Made by a program: the position numbers and the translations under genes
Source of the DNA: Casp-actino8 sp945862545
Lineage (GTDB): Bacteria > Actinomycetota > Acidimicrobiia > Acidimicrobiales > Ilumatobacteraceae
Length of the DNA: 22,438 nucleotides
NCBI GenBank assembly: GCA_945862545.1
Contig: CAMAYS010000021.1
Location: forward strand, 1 to 22,438
Direction of reading: 5' to 3'
Part shown: positions 15,086 through 21,829 of the stretch, piece by piece
Layout: every line of letters starts with the position of its first letter
Position numbering within the stretch: the first letter of the stretch is position 1
Notes under the pieces: generated by a model
Database searches by the model: none
What the model was told of the DNA's origin: nothing
What the model saw: the letters and a program-made list of their open reading frames with translations, nothing else

Positions 15086-15220
15086 GTGAAAACGATCAGA
15101 CGCGCCATAGGGGCACTGATGTTGGCCTGTCTGTTCACAGCCGGGTTACGTCTTCGCGGTCGAGGTGGGATTCCGCCCGAGCGTGGTGGATGGCGCGAAT
15201 TGACCCGACCCAAACCATGA
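15086..15220 (+). CDS. Possible micro-protein directly after tRNA-Ile (membrane-anchored, DLW-39-like?)
   Basis: This short frame encodes 44 residues: a basic start (MKTIRRAIG), a hydrophobic stretch (about residues 7-20), a basic linker and a soluble end with GGWRELTRP. The shape and position recall the tiny DLW-39-type proteins annotated after the tRNA-Ile/Ala genes of other actinobacteria, which have a short anchor and an Asp/Gly-x-Trp motif. The GTG start is only 2 nt beyond the mature tRNA end and lacks a ribosome-binding site. An in-frame ATG at 15119, preceded by AGGGG at 5 nt, would give 33 residues. Both the coding status and the family link are uncertain. Confidence 0.35.
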   Translation: MKTIRRAIGALMLACLFTAGLRLRGRGGIPPERGGWRELTRPKP

Positions 15221-15233
15221 TCGGAGCCGAGTG

Positions 15234-16220
15234 ATGAGTCAGTCGGTAGCCATCGTCGGAGTGGGTGTGGTTGGTTCGCGCGTGGCGCGTCAATTGACCG
15301 CCAGCGGAATATCGGTTTTGGTTCACGATGTGCGTCGGGATATGCAAACGATGGTGGCTAAGACCCTGCGCGCCCAGGAACTTGTGGAAATTGCTGATCT
15401 CCGAGTGGAGACAACGCCCGTGGTGGTCATCGCCACTCGTTCTTCTCAGGCGGCAATGGCCAAACTGCTTCTAGAACTTGGTCATCATGTGATCAGTACC
15501 AGCGATGATGTGCACGACACGCATGAACTTTTGGCTCTTGATGAGGTGGCGCGCATGATGGGTCGTGCTCTTGTTGTCGGTGCCACAGCAAGTCCAGGTC
15601 TCAGTGGTTTATTAGTAGCTGAGTTAGCCACGCGAGTTGACGCCATTGATGAGATTCATGTGGCGTTCCATGGCACTGGTGGTCCAGAGTGCGCGCGTCA
15701 ACATCACCGCGCTCTCGCAGGTGATGCAGTTGGTTGGCATGACGGGGAATGGATTAATCGACCCAGTGGAAGTGGGCGCGAATTGTTGTGGTTCCCCGAA
15801 CCCATTGGCGGTAAGGATTGTTATCGTGCCGAGTTACCTGATCCCGTGCTGTTACATGGGGTGTATCCAGATGTTGCACGAATCAGTGCACGTTTGTCGG
15901 CGAATAGACGTGATCGCCTCACGGCACGATTACCAATGTTGGCTCCACCCCATGCTGAAGGAGGCATAGGCGGAGTGCGCGTCGAGATTCGTGGTTCGCG
16001 CAACGGCGAACGTTGCACTGAAGTTGCAGGTGCGGCAGAACGAACAGGGATTATCGCCGGGGCAGTAGCGGCCACCATGTCGCAAGAGTTGCTGCACAAC
16101 AATCGCGGACTTGTGGGAGCGGTTGTGCTCGGTGATCCTGCGTTAGATAATCGCTCGTTACTTGATGCAGTCATTGGCCGTGGAGTCACGGTGTATGAAT
16201 ATTTCGGTTCACGGGCGTAG
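15234..16220 (+). CDS. NAD(P)-binding Rossmann-fold protein, saccharopine dehydrogenase-like
   Basis: The 328-residue protein opens with a dinucleotide-binding motif, AIVGVGVVGSRVA (G9, G11, G14), and an acidic residue at the end of strand 2 (HDVRRD). The second part contains GATASPGLSGLLVAELA, then FHGTGGPECARQHHRA and GSGRELLWFPEPIGGKDCYRAEL, a layout like the saccharopine/homospermidine dehydrogenase-type oxidoreductases. I do not recognise the substrate. ATG at 15234 was chosen over GTG at 15231 because GGAG lies 7 nt before it. The stop is 9 nt before the Fur-family gene, so the two may share a transcript. Confidence 0.7.
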   Translation: MSQSVAIVGVGVVGSRVARQLTASGISVLVHDVRRDMQTMVAKTLRAQELVEIADLRVETTPVVVIATRSSQAAMAKLLLELGHHVISTSDDVHDTHELLALDEVARMMGRALVVGATASPGLSGLLVAELATRVDAIDEIHVAFHGTGGPECARQHHRALAGDAVGWHDGEWINRPSGSGRELLWFPEPIGGKDCYRAELPDPVLLHGVYPDVARISARLSANRRDRLTARLPMLAPPHAEGGIGGVRVEIRGSRNGERCTEVAGAAERTGIIAGAVAATMSQELLHNNRGLVGAVVLGDPALDNRSLLDAVIGRGVTVYEYFGSRA

Positions 16221-16229
16221 ATTCTCGTT

Positions 16230-16685
16230 ATGAGTCGCGTTGATATTCACGACATTGCAGCGCAAAGACTGCATGCCATTAATCAACGCTATTCAGCGCG
16301 CAGACGACGACTGGTTGAGGCTTTAGAAAAAGCGCCTCATCCACTGGTGGCTACGGACATTGTTTCTCTTGATGAAGAACTCCCTCAAAGCAGCGTCTAT
16401 CGGAATCTTTCCGTGCTTGAATCTGCTGGCGTTGTTGTCAAGGTGCTCACTAACGGAGATCGCGCTGCTTTTGAACTCGCTGAAGAACTCAAAGGTCACC
16501 ACCACCATTTGGTGTGTGTGCAGTGTGGACTTGTTCTTGATATTGAGATTCCTGCAAAAGTTGAGGAGTTACTTGACTCAGGTGTTTCGAGCGTTGTTCA
16601 AGGCGCCGGGTTCACTCTGCTTGGACATCGCCTTGATTTGATGGGCCGTTGCTCTGAATGTCAAAGCTCAGTGGTCGGCCTTTAG
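16230..16685 (+). CDS. Fur-family metal-dependent transcriptional regulator
   Basis: Fur-family repressors sense Fe, Zn, Mn or peroxide and bind operator DNA as dimers. The 151-residue protein has a winged helix with the recognition helix in LPQSSVYRNLSVLESAGVV (51-69), the metal-site cluster HHHHLVCVQCG (90-100), and a second CxxC (C141, C144) that pairs with C96/C99 as the structural zinc site. Length fits the family. Which metal it senses cannot be told from the sequence; Fur and Zur remain possible. It follows the Rossmann oxidoreductase gene by 9 nt and converges on the DUF1003 gene with only 4 nt between stops. No clear ribosome-binding site is seen before the ATG. Confidence 0.93.
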   Translation: MSRVDIHDIAAQRLHAINQRYSARRRRLVEALEKAPHPLVATDIVSLDEELPQSSVYRNLSVLESAGVVVKVLTNGDRAAFELAEELKGHHHHLVCVQCGLVLDIEIPAKVEELLDSGVSSVVQGAGFTLLGHRLDLMGRCSECQSSVVGL

Positions 16686-16689
16686 ACGC

Positions 16690-17217
16690 TCAACGTTTTT
16701 CGAGCCCGTCAATTCGCGACGAAAGTTGTTCAACGACGTCAGTCAAACGATTGATGGCTTGGGTGATTTCATCGGTATCTACATGATCCCGTAAATCTTC
16801 TGTGGTGACGATGTCACTGAGTGATACTCGGACACTGGCGATTTCGCGGGCGAGAAACTCGGTGTCAGCCTGAGTTCGTTCGGCAACACGACGGTCCACT
16901 TCTGCTTGTGTTTTGTCACGACCCTCTTGGCGATTCTGTGAAAGCAGAATTAAAGGAGCTGCGTAGGAAGCTTGCAGAGAGAGCACCAATGTCAAAAGCA
17001 CGAGTCCACGATCCCAGGGGTCAAACTGCCAAGAATCAGGAAGAACAAAGTTGTAGATGATCCACATAATGATCAAGAAGGATTGCCACACCAAGAACCG
17101 AGCAGTACCCAGGGTGCGGGCGATGGATTCAGAGAACTGGCCAAATGCGTCGTTGTCGTAATGAACACCAATCCGCCGACGCTGACGGGGAACAGCCAAG
17201 TCTTCTTTACGCTTCAT
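16690..17217 (-). CDS. DUF1003 membrane protein
   Basis: The 175-residue protein has two membrane segments (about residues 41-58 and 68-92) around a short loop with SWQFDPWDRG, and the DUF1003 hallmark LSLQASYAAPLILLSQNRQ (79-97). The C-terminal half (about 98-175) is a predicted helical, coiled-coil-like cytoplasmic tail rich in Arg, Glu and Val/Leu repeats. The start ATG is preceded by AAGGAG at 5 nt. It follows the MgtE-N/CBS gene on the same strand by 73 nt, a pairing seen in many actinobacteria. The function is not established; a role with the MgtE-N protein in divalent-cation handling is an inference from the pairing. Confidence 0.88.
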   Translation of the reverse strand: MKRKEDLAVPRQRRRIGVHYDNDAFGQFSESIARTLGTARFLVWQSFLIIMWIIYNFVLPDSWQFDPWDRGLVLLTLVLSLQASYAAPLILLSQNRQEGRDKTQAEVDRRVAERTQADTEFLAREIASVRVSLSDIVTTEDLRDHVDTDEITQAINRLTDVVEQLSSRIDGLEKR

Positions 17218-17290
17218 GGCGGCTCCTTTCTGACGGTGGCTCTTACGGCGGTGGGTTCATTTCGCACACAGTATGCCCGCTAAATGGGCA

Positions 17291-18520
17291 TTATCGGACG
17301 GGAGTGTCTTGTCTTCGGCGTTGTCGCCACCCAGCGGGCAGGGTTCGGTCAAGGACGTCGTCCACGGTAATGGCCCCCAAGAGTCGGCCCGCTTCGTCAC
17401 AGACACCGATCGCCAACATGTTGTATGAGGCCAATCTTTCAGCAACTTCACGGTCGCTGATCTCGGGCGTGATGGAGGGTTCGGCTTCTAAGCAATTGCC
17501 GAGTTCCATGCTGGGTGGCTCGCGTAAGAGACGTTGGAAATGCACGACTCCTAGATATTTACCCGTGGGAGATTTGTACGGAGGACGACAAATAAATACT
17601 TGAGCGGCAATTGAAACCATCCACTCGGGGTCACGAATGCGGGCCAATGCCTCGGCAACTGTATCTGTGGGTCCCAAGATAATAATTTCCGGGGTCATCA
17701 ATCCACCAGCGGTGCCCTCTTCGTAAGACAGCAAACGTCGCATCATTGCGGCATCTTCGTCGTCCATTGCGTCAAGAATTTTTGTGCGTTGTTCGCCAGG
17801 CATTTCGGCGAGAAGGTCGGCAAGGTCGTCGACTTCCATTTCGTCCAGAACATCCAATAGACGTTCCATGTCCAGACCTTCAATGAGACCGACCTGCTCT
17901 GCCTCTGGAAGTTCTTCCAGCACATCAGCGAGACGGTCGTCATCCATTGCTTCGGCGAGTTGTCGGCGTTGTGCAATGGGTAATGAGCGAACGACGGCAG
18001 CCACATCAGTGGGATGCATGTCGTGAAGACGCGCCGCTTCAGCGGCCATTTCGGTGACGGCAGCGAAGAGGTGAGAAACCTCGCGCCAATCAACGAGGCG
18101 GTGGGTCGGTCGACGACGTAATGCACTGCGCGTCGCCAGTCGGACCTGAGCAACTTCCCAACCACCCGACTTTGAATCACTTCGCTCGCGCAAGGCCACA
18201 TCGCTGACATGTTCCTGACCAACTTTGCTGTCAATCACATCTCGCCCGAGAAGGCGCTCACCCTTTTTGATTTTGAAAGGGTTGAGGTCAATGTCCCATG
18301 AACGCAAGCGGGCCCCGTCAATACCCAAGTCGCTGATTCGTCCAGCGTTGACGAAGATCCGTCGGCGCTGGCTAGTGGCGGTGAAACCCACAACCCGCGG
18401 GGCGCTTCCCGCTCGACCTGGGACGATAACAATGTCGTCGAGGCGTCCAATACTGGCTCCGCCCGCGTCAAGTAAGGGCAAACGCATGATTCGAAATGCA
18501 TAGATCAGGTCTGCGGCCAT
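17291..18520 (-). CDS. PRC-barrel / MgtE N-domain / CBS protein without transport domain
   Basis: The 409-residue protein combines an N-terminal PRC-barrel-like part (about residues 14-130, perhaps two barrels), an MgtE intracellular N domain of short helical repeats (about 165-265, with ELPEAEQVGLIEGLD and LLAEMPGEQRTKILDAMDDED), and a CBS pair (about 275-397) ending TVDDVLDRTLP. MgtE channels use these domains as a cytosolic Mg2+ gate, but no membrane channel domain follows: the protein ends just after the second CBS domain. It is therefore a soluble or peripheral sensor-like protein, not a transporter. Similar truncated forms occur in actinobacteria beside DUF1003. The GGAGG nearest the start is about 12 nt away, so the exact start is uncertain. 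Confidence 0.88.
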   Translation of the reverse strand: MAADLIYAFRIMRLPLLDAGGASIGRLDDIVIVPGRAGSAPRVVGFTATSQRRRIFVNAGRISDLGIDGARLRSWDIDLNPFKIKKGERLLGRDVIDSKVGQEHVSDVALRERSDSKSGGWEVAQVRLATRSALRRRPTHRLVDWREVSHLFAAVTEMAAEAARLHDMHPTDVAAVVRSLPIAQRRQLAEAMDDDRLADVLEELPEAEQVGLIEGLDMERLLDVLDEMEVDDLADLLAEMPGEQRTKILDAMDDEDAAMMRRLLSYEEGTAGGLMTPEIIILGPTDTVAEALARIRDPEWMVSIAAQVFICRPPYKSPTGKYLGVVHFQRLLREPPSMELGNCLEAEPSITPEISDREVAERLASYNMLAIGVCDEAGRLLGAITVDDVLDRTLPAGWRQRRRQDTPVR

Positions 18521-18621
18521 ATGGGCAGGCTACCTCCGAGCCCAACGACGCTGACGGCAACTGGCGGAGGATGCTTCAACAGGCTAGACATAGTCAACTA
18601 ACAACAAATTGGGGGTTTGTG

Positions 18622-19407
18622 ATGACGATGTCGGCAATTGAAGCATTAAAGAGTGAGCAAAGTCGGGCTGTTGAACTTTTGACATCTTTGACACCTGATG
18701 AATTGAGTGCCCAATCCGGTTGCACGGGCTGGAGAGTCCAGGACGTGTTCTGTCATATGGCCAGCGTGTTTCATTCAATAACCGAACCCGATTCAATTGA
18801 GGGTGGCGCTGGGGTTGATGTTGAACAAGATGCTGAGGTTCCTGTGCAAGCACGTAAGTCGTGGACCCGCGATCAAGTTCTTGCCGAATATTTAGAGTGG
18901 AGCGACAAGGGAATTGCTGCTTTGGCTTTCATGAATACGCCAGAGATGGCTGACACGGTGATCCCGTTGTCAAATCTCGGTTCTCATCCGATGCATCTCT
19001 TGGCCAACGCCATTGTCTTTGATCATTACTGCCATCTTCGCCACGATGTTGGTTTTGCGATTCCTCAAGCCGCGGCACTACCACGCGATGCAGCGGCACT
19101 TGGGGCAACTGTGGAATGGATGTTGGCTGGGATTCCTCAAATGTGTCGCCCAGCGCTAGCAACTGCGCCGCGCCAAACACTCAACCTCGTTCTTGAAGGT
19201 GCGGGTGGTGGTTCGTGGGTTGTAGCACCTGGTGAGGAATTGTGGACTGTGACGCCGGGGCGTGAAGCCGATGCGCCGAGCGCGATAAGCACTGCTCACG
19301 ATTTTGTTTCTTGGGGGACGAAGCGCTCACCGTGGCAGACGAGCACGGTTTTGCAGAACGGTAACGCTGATGCGGAAACTGTTCTCAACGCTCTGAACGT
19401 CATCTAA
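18622..19407 (+). CDS. Maleylpyruvate isomerase-type mycothiol-dependent (DinB-fold) protein
   Basis: The 261-residue protein has the N-terminal DinB/MDMPI helical bundle (about 1-170) with TGWRVQDVFCHMA and the second motif VFDHYCHLRHDVG, and a C-terminal MDMPI-C-type part (about 180-261). In the characterised mycothiol-dependent maleylpyruvate isomerase the metal ligands are a His and an E-x3-H pair; here the matching residues appear to be H45 and D134-x3-H138, so the Glu is replaced by Asp. The family is large and substrates are usually unknown. I chose ATG at 18622 with GGGGG upstream; a longer ORF from 18496 runs into the divergent MgtE-N gene. The specific substrate is not inferred. Confidence 0.78.
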   Translation: MTMSAIEALKSEQSRAVELLTSLTPDELSAQSGCTGWRVQDVFCHMASVFHSITEPDSIEGGAGVDVEQDAEVPVQARKSWTRDQVLAEYLEWSDKGIAALAFMNTPEMADTVIPLSNLGSHPMHLLANAIVFDHYCHLRHDVGFAIPQAAALPRDAAALGATVEWMLAGIPQMCRPALATAPRQTLNLVLEGAGGGSWVVAPGEELWTVTPGREADAPSAISTAHDFVSWGTKRSPWQTSTVLQNGNADAETVLNALNVI

Positions 19408-19445
19408 CCCACCAAGTCCGACAGGGGCGTGGCACGATGTAAGAC

Positions 19446-19658
19446 ATGGAAGACGGCTTACCAATCACTCTTGCGCCCACATCATCAACATGTCCGCGTT
19501 GTCAGGCATTACACAACGCGCGTTTTTATGGACCGTGCGAACAATGTCGCTCACAATTGCGAGAGACGATGGGTGCCGCTGCTCGCCATATTGAAGTGGC
19601 CGAGTATGTCCCGAAGATGAATGTCACGCCCAACGCGGTGGCGACAAAAGACGACTAA
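19446..19658 (+). CDS. Small zinc-ribbon protein
   Basis: The 70-residue product contains CPRC (C16, C19) and CEQC (C31, C34), i.e. C-x2-C-x11-C-x2-C, a typical single zinc ribbon, followed by a helical segment with REXMGAAARHIEVAEYVPKMNV-like composition and a polar tail. It begins 38 nt after the MDMPI-like gene on the same strand and ends 2 nt before the convergent luciferase-like gene. Coding is supported by the intact Cys pattern and by its fit in the gap. No function can be assigned; structural RNA or protein binding are possible. Confidence 0.7.
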   Translation: MEDGLPITLAPTSSTCPRCQALHNARFYGPCEQCRSQLRETMGAAARHIEVAEYVPKMNVTPNAVATKDD

Positions 19659-19660
19659 AA

Positions 19661-20950
19661 CTATTTTTCAGTTGGTAATTGATCCTCGCGCACGCCCCCG
19701 CCAGGTCGAAAAGTTGCGCCACGATCGTCGGTTTGAGCCTGCATTTGTTGCATCATCACGCCAAGTTCTGCTGAAGCACGTTCGTCACCCAAAATCTTTT
19801 GCATCACAGCGGCCCCAGCCCCAGCCATCAATGTGGCCTGATTATCGTTGAGGAATTTCATCGACGCACGTTGGCCAAGGGTGGTTTGATTGATTTCTGG
19901 AATGACATAGCGGGCAAGAAGATCCCATGAACGCAATGTATTTTCTCTGTTTGCCCAGTCATGAGCGAAACCGAGAACGACACCGAAACCGCCGGTGATT
20001 TCTTGAAGATGACGAACGGCTTTCACGAGATCATCAGGTGTGCCGATAATCGCAGTGCCGCCAGCGGTGATCATGTCCATCAGTTCCCACTTGTTTTCAA
20101 CATGCTGCGCACCGGGTCGGCCAAGAGTCCACACGTTGTATTCGTTGTGCCACCGTTGCAGACCATCAACGGCTTGATTGCGAGCCTCTTCACGAGATTC
20201 GGCGAGGTGGAAACTCAACATCACGCGCCAGTTACTACGATCGACATTTTGTCCGTGTTTGACAGCAGACTCTTCAGCGAAGGACCATTGCGTTGGCAGT
20301 GCAGCGAGACCAGCAGTGCTATTAGAAGCGATAGAGAGGACTCCACATCCGTACTTGCCGGCTAATTGCATGCCCGAGGGGGACAAAGTTGATGCCGTCA
20401 CAATCGGAAGTTCATCTTGCACAGGGAGAAGTTGCAGTTGTGCATCTTTGAGGTTGAACCACTCGCTTTCGTGAGAGAAACGATCCTCTCCGCGCAGCAG
20501 ACGCAAAATGACACCCATAGCTTCGTCCTGGCGATCACGCTGAACAAGAGGGTCAATGCCCAAGGTCCAAGCATCACTTGGTAGCGCGCCAGGGCCAGTG
20601 CCGAACATGGCGCGTCCTTTAGTCATGTGATCTAGTTGCACAATCCGCTGCGCCACGTTGAAGGGATGGTGATAAGGCAATGAAATGACACCAGTGCCGA
20701 GTTTGATGTTGTGGGTGCGTTGACCGGCTGCCGCTAAAAACATTTCTGGAGAAGCGATCATTTCCCATCCACTGGAATGGTGTTCACCGCACCAAAATTC
20801 ATCGAACCCCAAGCGATCAAGATGAGCAGCAAAGTCAAGATCGCTTTGAAATTGCAGGACAGGGTTTTCACCGACAGGGTGGTGGGGAGCTAAGAATGTT
20901 CCGAATTTCAGTCGGTTAGGACGTCCGCCGGGGTTAGAAGTGTGTGCCAT
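19661..20950 (-). CDS. LLM-class (luciferase-like) flavin-dependent oxidoreductase
   Basis: Bacterial luciferase-like monooxygenases use reduced FMN or F420 on a TIM barrel. The 429-residue protein has the family opening LKFGTFLAPHH, the conserved DEFWCGEHHSSGWEMIASP, then LGTGVISLPYHHPFNVAQRI and GTGPGALPSDAWTLG, and late VLGFAHDW. The HH after GE and the HHPF motif resemble limonene 1,2-monooxygenase-type and alkanal-type members. It is longer than the usual 330-380 residues because of a Gln/Met/Ala-rich C-terminal extension. The substrate and cofactor cannot be decided from the sequence. It is transcribed away from tRNA-Ala and ends 2 nt from the zinc-ribbon gene. Confidence 0.9.
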   Translation of the reverse strand: MAHTSNPGGRPNRLKFGTFLAPHHPVGENPVLQFQSDLDFAAHLDRLGFDEFWCGEHHSSGWEMIASPEMFLAAAGQRTHNIKLGTGVISLPYHHPFNVAQRIVQLDHMTKGRAMFGTGPGALPSDAWTLGIDPLVQRDRQDEAMGVILRLLRGEDRFSHESEWFNLKDAQLQLLPVQDELPIVTASTLSPSGMQLAGKYGCGVLSIASNSTAGLAALPTQWSFAEESAVKHGQNVDRSNWRVMLSFHLAESREEARNQAVDGLQRWHNEYNVWTLGRPGAQHVENKWELMDMITAGGTAIIGTPDDLVKAVRHLQEITGGFGVVLGFAHDWANRENTLRSWDLLARYVIPEINQTTLGQRASMKFLNDNQATLMAGAGAAVMQKILGDERASAELGVMMQQMQAQTDDRGATFRPGGGVREDQLPTEK

Positions 20951-21045
20951 GAGTCCACAGTAGGGCGAAGTGGCAAGGTCGCGGACAGTTGATCCTAGGA
21001 AAGGGCGTATTTCGCCGGTTCTCGGCTAAACTTCATAGCCGTAAC

Positions 21046-21118
21046 GGGGACGTAGCTCAGTTGGCAGAGCGCTACCTTTGCAAGGTAGATGTCAGGGGTT
21101 CGATTCCCCTCGTCTCCA
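21046..21118 (+). tRNA. tRNA-Ala (TGC anticodon)
   Basis: The 73-nt sequence forms a cloverleaf: acceptor GGGGACG/CGTCTCC, D stem GCTC/GAGC, anticodon stem CTACC/GGTAG with loop TTTGCAA (anticodon TGC), T stem AGGGG/CCCCT with loop TTCGATT, and discriminator A. Base 3 and base 70 form a G-T(U) pair, the identity element of alanine tRNA. CCA is not encoded. Confidence 0.97.
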
Positions 21119-21166
21119 CTAGCCGTTGCTACCGAAGTTTGCGCATGGTCTTTGTAAGGTGTGCTG

Positions 21167-21811
21167 ATGACGCACGCTGAAAAGATCATTAATCGTTTCG
21201 GTCAGGTTGAAGACGATCAAAAATACACCAAGTTGGTTGACCTTTTCACCGATGACGCTGTGTACTACGACCCTTTTGCTGGTGCTCAAATTGGCCGCCA
21301 AGCGATTTTTGAATTCATGTCTGAAATGGAACGGGTGATCCCAAAAATGGGTGTGTATTTCTCGGATTGGGAAACATCCGCAGACTCACATGTGGGCTGG
21401 GCAAAGTGGAACATGGTCGTTCCGTTGAATCAAGTCAATCATCCGATTTCAGGCCAAAGCCTGTATCGCTTGAGAGATGGGAAAGTATGTTTTGTTGCCG
21501 ACTATGTGGATGCGGTGGCATATGCACGAATTCGTTCGGATCGCCGCCCGGATGCAAGTAGTGCGTCTTTAGTCAATCAGGGAACCACTATGACCGGGTC
21601 GGCAGGAGTCCGCATGCAATCGTTGTGGCGAGAGCGTGAAGAGTCGTGGTCACCGATAGTCGGCGGTGTGGTGAGCGTGAGTCAGATTGCTGTCGAAGAA
21701 ACCGTGGCTTGGGCACAGTGGTCATGTCGTACCGCCGACGCAACTTATGCGGGGTGGTCATTACATCGAATTGACGCCACCGACATCAACTCATTTGATT
21801 ACTGGCAATAA
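21167..21811 (+). CDS. NTF2-like (SnoaL-type) protein with apparent internal half-repeat
   Basis: The N-terminal half of the 214-residue protein fits an NTF2/SnoaL cone fold: helices with DDQKYTKLVDLFTDDAVYYDPF, then IGRQAIFEFM, and strands with HVGWAKW (75-81), GQSLYRLRDGKV (96-107) and DYVD (112-115). Residues about 179-214 repeat the strand part: TVAWAQW, GWSLHRI and DYWQ in the same order and spacing, without a second helical half. I chose ATG at 21167, which has AAGG 7 nt upstream, over the adjacent GTG at 21161. The family includes ketosteroid-isomerase-like enzymes and ligand binders; no substrate is inferred. It follows tRNA-Ala by 48 nt. Confidence 0.8.
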   Translation: MTHAEKIINRFGQVEDDQKYTKLVDLFTDDAVYYDPFAGAQIGRQAIFEFMSEMERVIPKMGVYFSDWETSADSHVGWAKWNMVVPLNQVNHPISGQSLYRLRDGKVCFVADYVDAVAYARIRSDRRPDASSASLVNQGTTMTGSAGVRMQSLWREREESWSPIVGGVVSVSQIAVEETVAWAQWSCRTADATYAGWSLHRIDATDINSFDYWQ

Positions 21812-21829
21812 AGTCAGAGTCGTGTTGCG

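Noticed and set aside
15001..15213. Minus-strand 70-codon frame covering tRNA-Ile
   Set aside because: It is antisense to a complete tRNA; frames of this kind are a known annotation artefact.
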